64,000 nucleotides of DNA from Spisula solida (lineage: Eukaryota; Mollusca; Bivalvia; Venerida; Mactridae): positions 24,922,784-24,986,783 of the forward strand of contig OX365953.1 of assembly GCA_947247005.1 (NCBI GenBank). The letters run 5' to 3'. Both the position numbers and the translations under genes were made by a program. Below, piece after piece: positions 58,587 through 64,000 of this stretch. Numbering within the stretch: position 1 is the first letter of the stretch; each line of letters begins with the position of its first letter. The notes below the pieces were generated by a model. That model was not told the origin of the DNA, searched no databases, and saw only the letters and a list, made by a program, of their open reading frames with translations.

Positions 58587-58879
58587 TTTATGCTTCAATA
58601 TCCCATTTATCAATAACTTTATTTTTTAACATAAAATGTTTTTGATACCATTTAAAATGATTGAGAAACTGATCGTTAATTAGTGTTTCCATGATTTATT
58701 GGCGGAAGGTTCGTTTCACTCACATTTTGCAGATGTATCATTTCAAACGTACGGCCGCTGACGGAGCAAGTTAAATACAATCAAGTATAGCTATTCTAAT
58801 ATAAATATATGTACTCATTAAAGCCTACGTCCAACTGAGGAATTTCTCATCGATGATGCACATAGTTTCCAGATATTTT

Positions 58880-59490
58880 TGTATAACCTGGCCAGCGCCG
58901 AGGCCCTGAAGCTCCTAATTGTCATCGGGAGAACATCTCCGAGGCGGTTGAATCGACATATAAGATCGGGAACACACCGGTGGGTTCCCCGGTACGCCCC
59001 CCGGTTTCAGCGAATAATCGGGGAATTAAATCACAAAACCGCGAACATGTCACCGAAATATCGCCGAATGTTCGCCAATCATTTAAATATCCCTGAAAGG
59101 TCATGACACTTAAGCGAAAAACCGCCTATGTGGCAGAGAAGCCTCTGTGTTGCCTCGCGGAACGCATTTTATCGCGTCATCATCCCCGATCATTCTCCGA
59201 GGGTCTATGTGCTTCGGAGATGCATTCCCGAGATATTTTGCGAAATATGAAAGCGCGAGTACATCGGGGGAAATTTCCCGATATACTCTCGATGTCACTA
59301 AATGTCTAGAGACCGCCCAGAGAATCCTCGAAACATCAGGGATCTTCCCTCAGCCATCGGGGAACCTCATGATTTCAATCGACATTACATCACCGATGCA
59401 GTTGGAACGACCCATAATGTCGGACCACATCGGGAGTTCTTCCGATCCCATCCGATCGCTTACGATTCATCACGATTCCTATCAATTTCA
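58880..59490 (+). repeat. GC-rich CCCGAT-motif block, duplicon B
   Basis: Partner of 48395-48750, with about 230 extra bases (about 58985-59220). Shares GACATATAAGATCGGGAACA, GGAAATTTCCCGAT and CTCATGATTTCAATCGAC. The 122-codon and smaller frames on both strands do not show domains. Confidence 0.65.
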
Positions 59491-60580
59491 AACATTGTCG
59501 CTTAACTTCCTATAAGTTTTCCCTAGACCACAAGGACCCTGTTCCCGATGCCCCCAAGCTAAATGTATCACTTCAAACTTTCGCCCGTTTACATGTATGT
59601 AACAGTATCATTGATAAAGAGTAAAAAAATATTTCATAAAATTTATGTTATCTAAGATATTATAAATTTCATAAACTGTTTTATTATTGGTTTACTCTTT
59701 GTTAATGGTACGGTTACCTGTGTTTGACAGCGCAAAGTTTAAATAACCTGTTATGAATATATGTACTCATTAGCATTATATATCCAGGCATGACAATTTT
59801 CATTTCAAAACATAAATAGATAAACTACATTAAAATCAAAACCTATTTTCATTTAGTCCCTATTGCTGGGTAATTAGATACAATATTTTATAAATTGAAC
59901 ATTACTGAAAATTATTATGTCCCATACCTCTAAGTCCATGCGATTATTCAGACAGCCTAGTACACGGTGAAATCTCACATACAAATGGATGTGAAACTAG
60001 TCATGCAACAATCCAGAAAATGATACACACCCAAATACGTTTCTGCTTTTATATTCTTGACATGGTTGGGCGATAATCGTTTCCGAAACTTGTGCATTAA
60101 ACTCATTGTAGCTTATCGGTAGCCCATGCGGTTCCGTAAACGAGGGACGTTCCAGATTATATATGAACTTGCTTTTTGAAATCGGAATAATCTGGCCACC
60201 TGATGCACAGGTAACTGTATCGTTTATTGAGATTTAAAAAAAATAAAAACATTTTTTTTGGAAAATTTATATATAAAAGTTTTGCAACAAAATTGAAAAA
60301 CCTAAATTTTTGAATTGCTGGATTGAAATAACTGTTCTCTTCCACGTATCCATGAGAGTATCGTTAGTGATTATTTTTAAATTAGGGCCGTCCTTTTTCG
60401 TCACACTTGAATGATCACACGTTGGAAAAAGGGTAATTTGTCTATTCATGCACGGGCAAATCGGGTATTTCATTTTTTACTTAATTTTCACTTTACACGT
60501 GCTTCAAATATGCCTGTGATAAAAAGTACACAATAAAATTATTTTATTAAGCAAGACATGTACGCTTAAAAAGATTATCA
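59491..60580. other. Non-coding stretch
   Basis: AT-rich, short frames, nothing recognised. Confidence 0.5.
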
Positions 60581-60582
60581 CA

Positions 60583-60846
60583 ATGGGTAATGACGAACAT
60601 AATCGTGTATATCAGATACTAAAGGCTGGTGTTTCACTAAGTCTGCTTTCTGTCGCATTAAACTGTCGTGTCTTTATCATTAATATACTATGGTATCATA
60701 TCAAACAGACAGATCGTGTATATGACATACTACGTGATGACAGGTCAAGGGTCAATACAGCTGATATAGACAGACATTCTGCTAAATCTGTAGCACTATA
60801 TTCAACGACATTGCTGTGGCTTAGCCGTAGTCTACAATACTTTTAA
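60583..60846 (+). pseudogene. Tc1-like transposase N-terminal relic
   Basis: The 87-codon frame has NRVYQILKAGVSLSLLSVAL, NCR, then LWYHIKQTDRVYDILRDD, RSRVNT and DIDRH. This follows the Tc1-family paired-HTH layout (R-x-x-x-M-L-x-A-G-x-S-x-x-x-V-A-x-x-x-x-C, then L-W-x-x-Y-x-x-T-G, then R-P-R-S-G-R-P-R-V-T-T and Q-D-R-x-I). After DRH the similarity decays and a stop follows; the DDE domain is absent. The match is to spacing and scattered residues, so the family call is moderate. Confidence 0.55.
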
Positions 60847-61575
60847 ATCAATATAAAACCTGACACCATTTTTAAAAAAATCTTCATTTGGGTAAAATCA
60901 TGTTGCGATCACTTATCAATCATGGTCAAAGAACGACGATTTTACTATCCTTACCCCCTTGCACCATAAGATATTAATAGTGATTGAATATTCTTAAAAA
61001 AAGGGCTGTCAAACTAAGGTAACGAAAACATGTTACTGAGTAAAAACATCCGCGTTTATTTGTAGGGTACTTTTTAATGGACGATTGATCGATAGTATAA
61101 CGCAACATTTCGTGCAAAAATATCAATAAATAGAAAGGGTAAATGGTACTTAAACGGGCACAAACATTTGCTAAGTGTAATGCGTATTTTTGAAATGTTG
61201 GGTTTTGTCTTATTCGGTGTTCATATGGATAAATACATTTCTTAAATTTTATGATTTTTATGAATTTATATCTGTTATATATCAATGTACACATGTGTAT
61301 TTGTATCAACATGAACTAGTTGCGGTTCCAATAAAAAAGACAAAACAATGTAGATTTGCGGAACTTTTGACGCTCAGTATATGTATTTATAGATTTATTT
61401 GTATGTCATTGTTTGGGTAATAAAACATGTTTAAACTAAACTAGAAAAATATATCAATGAAAATCGCTTTCACAAAAAAATGGTCATTCGGAAATTTTTA
61501 CAAACATGGCGACATTTTGACAAAATATGCAGCCGATTCGTTTTTCGGCTTAAACGTATACATTTTATGCTGTTA
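60847..61575. other. Non-coding stretch
   Basis: Short frames only; nothing recognised. Confidence 0.5.
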
Positions 61576-62113
61576 AAGGTCCTGCCTCACTGATTGGGCT
61601 AAAAATTTTGTATGACGTAATTTTCCTAGCTAACCGAGTATTATTATAATAGAAAGTCACTGGTAGTTGCTTTATGAAAGATTTATGGCATTTAAGCAAT
61701 TTAAATCACTCTTGATATTTGGCAATCAGTATTTTTCTGTTTGAAAATATCGCTCAGTTTCCTTCCAAAATGTTCTGTGAATTATGTAATTCACACATGA
61801 TCAAACTTTAACTTCAACAAACTAAAGCCGAAACATCTATGAAGTTTTCGGTTCGTTTCGCAATTCGTTTTCATCGAATGGAAACAAATTTCAGGCAATT
61901 TAAGTGATAGTAGTGCTAATTCTATAGGGTATTAATACCCTATAGAATTTTGGGTGTAAAAATGCTAAATTACTACAAAATGCCGATGTATCCCAAGTTA
62001 TTTTTTATGTTAATGTGGTTGTGTATGGCATATACAGGAAACTATACCGAAATTACATGAATATTTGACAATTTAATTTCATTTTTGCAATACACCAATA
62101 CGTGAGGCAGTCC
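61576..62113. mobile_element. MITE-like element ending in GCCTCAC/GTGAGGC
   Basis: The left end GGTCCTGCCTCACTGATTGG and right end CCAATACGTGAGGCAGTCCC are inverted with a few mismatches. The interior is non-coding and includes a 32-bp perfect palindrome at 61918-61949. No target duplication established. Confidence 0.6.
61918..61949. repeat. 32-bp perfect palindrome
   Basis: The left half AATTCTATAGGGTATT is followed directly by its exact reverse complement, with no spacer. The centre lies between 61933 and 61934. Confidence 0.95.
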
Positions 62114-62359
62114 CTGTGTCATCCAGGTAAATCTGGTCCAACTGTTGCGTTCTTTAAATTTTACCACTTAGTTATGTTTATACACAACGGTAAATACGAC
62201 ACATCCTCAATATTTCTATTTTTTGTTTCTTATTGAATGCACCTTAGTGATGGGATGGACACCGTGAAATACATTCATGGCATAACTTTTTAACCAGTTG
62301 ATTAATTTCGATGGGATTTTGCATGGAAGTATTTATAACAATGTTTTATATGAATATTA

Positions 62360-63012
62360 TTAGACTAAGCATTTGTCTGCGTTGTAACTATTTTCTGTCT
62401 GCCAATGCGAACTTTTGCCAAAGTAGGTTAGCGTATGCTTAGCTGTCCCTAACTTAGTCCGACTTAGACGAACGAGGTGCAAAACGCTAGGATCCGTTGA
62501 ACAAAGTTTACCTACGTTACTTAAACGTTATGGAAAGTTCGTCTGCGTTAACCACTTGCGTTGCTATCGCGTTCATTGCGTCTGATTTCCGTTGGCCTAC
62601 ATTGGACAAACGTTCATTTGCGTTAGGGAAAGTTGGATTACGCTTGTCCTTGCGTTACTACCGTGTTCATTACGCTGGATACCCGTTGACCTCCGCTAGA
62701 TAAACTTTCAACTAAATCCATTATCACCACCTGCGTTTCAACTGACGTTTGCCAATGGAGTTTAACTTAAGCAACCTTTAATCAACTTAATTCAGCATTC
62801 AGGAACGTTTACAAACGGAGCACAACTTACATGAGCGTTTTTTTTCCAAACGTCGACAAACTTTTTGAATGTTAAAACTTTTCAACGAATACCACGTTCC
62901 TCAGCGTTTACCAGCGATCGTCAACTTTTCAAAACGTTTAGTAACTTTTACTAGCAGACCTGAACGTTTGCAAAAAACGTCGGCAAACGTCGATGCAAAC
63001 GCTAGAGTGTGA
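62360..63012. repeat. GCGTT/AACGT-rich degenerate short-motif block
   Basis: Words such as CTGCGTTAACC, TTGCGTT, ACGTT, AACGTTT and CAAACGTCG recur every 10-20 bases over about 650 bp, ending GAGTGTGAACCTCGCTTTAA. It looks like a decayed pentamer-based repeat or an element interior. The 68-codon frame at 62497 is a product of the motif. Confidence 0.6.
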
Positions 63013-63985
63013 ACCTCGCTTTAAGTGCGGATAGTATCATTTCAGGCTAAACTTTCTGTTTAAAATTCCGCCAACATATCATACAATGTCAAAACGATGT
63101 ATACGGACGTTTTGGTGACATCTAAACGTTATGGATAAACATGCACAGCATGTAAATAGCACGTGTTTTTCAATCCATAACGTATGTCATGACGTTATTG
63201 ATTAACACAAACAATCGCGCACTGATAACTAATAAATGTTTTAGGGGGAAATCCTACTGAAATCTCCAATATGATCAATAATAAGCATATGACGAGTTCT
63301 TGTTGTCATACATTGTTCTTAAAATCATATGAAAATGGTATGAAAGACATGAAGGTTACATTAGAATTAATCGCATTAAGACACCAATAGATATAGCAAT
63401 GGCGTTTACGTTGCGCATTGCAGACACAAACACGTTATACGCGGTTTAGTAATAATAGAATAAATCGATATTCAGCACGCTACCACCACATTATTAGACA
63501 TTACGATCACAATTAGTATAAATACATTTTTGAGAAGTTCATTGTGTTTCAATTGTTATATTCGAGACTTAATGAGGTGTTCATTGAGGTTATTTCATCG
63601 ACACCAACACTGTATCGTCACTGACGTCATTTGTGTTGCCCCGGTGTGTGGATGTGACTGATTTTGAGGAGCTATAATTTATGACAGAGTTGTTACAGAT
63701 ATACCTAATTTGGTGTACATAGCCTAGAAACATTCCGTATTATGATGGTGTTTATTTCGTACTATAACAAATGCGAACTCCAGAGTAAAAGTCTACGTTA
63801 TTTCTGAACATCCCACGTAATATAATATAATAAAAGCACCGATATCATGGTTTATTGAACACTACTTTAAGTAACACAACAAGTTGAATGTTTGTGCGGC
63901 GGAAATTTGCATCTAGCAGTTGAATACTAGGATGAAGCATATGCTTTGTTGTAATAAGAATGTGCAAAGTTTCATCTTTACATAT
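63013..63985. other. Non-coding stretch
   Basis: AT-rich; no gene or repeat recognised. Confidence 0.5.
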
Positions 63986-64000
63986 GTACGAGGGGTGTTC
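63985..64000 (+). mobile_element. Possible start of a mariner-type element, cut by window end
   Basis: TACGAGGGGTGTTC at the last bases resembles mariner terminal inverted repeats (TACGAGGGGTGTTCAAAAAG-like) and the ends of the 38078-39392 element. Only 14-15 bases are visible. Confidence 0.35.

Larger units (their letters stand above)
49520..59490 (+). repeat. Segmental duplication, copy B
   Basis: Direct-orientation partner of 35990-48750; see that entry for anchors. Similarity falls in patches, from high in CATTAAAATTACTTGTAATT-type blocks to barely alignable, and both copies carry private insertions. The duplication is therefore not very recent. Confidence 0.85.

Noticed and set aside
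59147..59515. 122-codon frame and overlapping frames on both strands
   Set aside because: Falls in the CCCGAT-rich block; the duplicon A partner does not conserve the frame.

Overview
This is a stretch of eukaryotic (animal) nuclear DNA. It is AT-rich, gene-poor and full of decayed transposable elements. The best guess for the source is a bivalve mollusc. That is inference, based on repeat types I recognise from bivalve genomes: a TACTGTAAAA-ended MITE, tRNA-derived SINEs ending in a GCGCTATACAAATTTGG-like tail, blocks with AGGTCAAAGGTCA motifs, and blocks ending GCCATCATGCCCTCTTG. Nothing here looks bacterial: there are no operons, no ribosome binding sites and no CRISPR. Only one intact protein-coding region was found.

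Layout. 1-14 kb: non-coding, with a SINE and several hairpin or foldback MITEs. 14.4-16.6 kb: a nested foldback element, then a 40-bp minisatellite. 17-22.4 kb: a mariner transposase relic and dispersed repeats, ending in a 621-bp MITE with TGAGCCAG termini. 22.4-28.7 kb: bivalve-type dispersed repeats, including two tandem arrays with units of about 155 bp; one is dense in AGGTCA half-sites. 29.2-31.7 kb: a satellite block made of a 53-bp alternating-dimer array followed by about 22 units of a 98-bp repeat carrying the palindrome GTTAGCCGGCTAAC. 33.58-35.70 kb, minus strand: an SLC26/SulP anion transporter with essentially the whole protein in one exon, a likely upstream splice acceptor, and unusual residues at the expected anion site.

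From about 36.0 kb to 59.5 kb the window is a diverged direct (tandem) segmental duplication: copy A about 35.99-48.75 kb, copy B about 49.52-59.49 kb. Comparing the copies gives natural empty and filled sites. A-specific insertions are a 5'-truncated LINE with a perfect 14-bp target duplication, an interval holding a reverse transcriptase relic, a SINE and a 227-bp MITE. B-specific insertions are a 336-bp TA-flanked MITE, about 860 bp of unknown sequence and a tandem MITE cluster. A 27-bp minisatellite is expanded only in copy B. The last 4.5 kb holds a Tc1-like transposase relic, a MITE containing a 32-bp perfect palindrome, a GCGTT/AACG-rich block and what may be the first bases of a mariner-type element.

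The genes do not form a pathway. The interest lies in the atypical SLC26 exon and in the duplicons as a record of transposition and satellite birth. All alignments were made by eye, so boundaries of degenerate repeats are good to tens of bases unless a target duplication fixes them.
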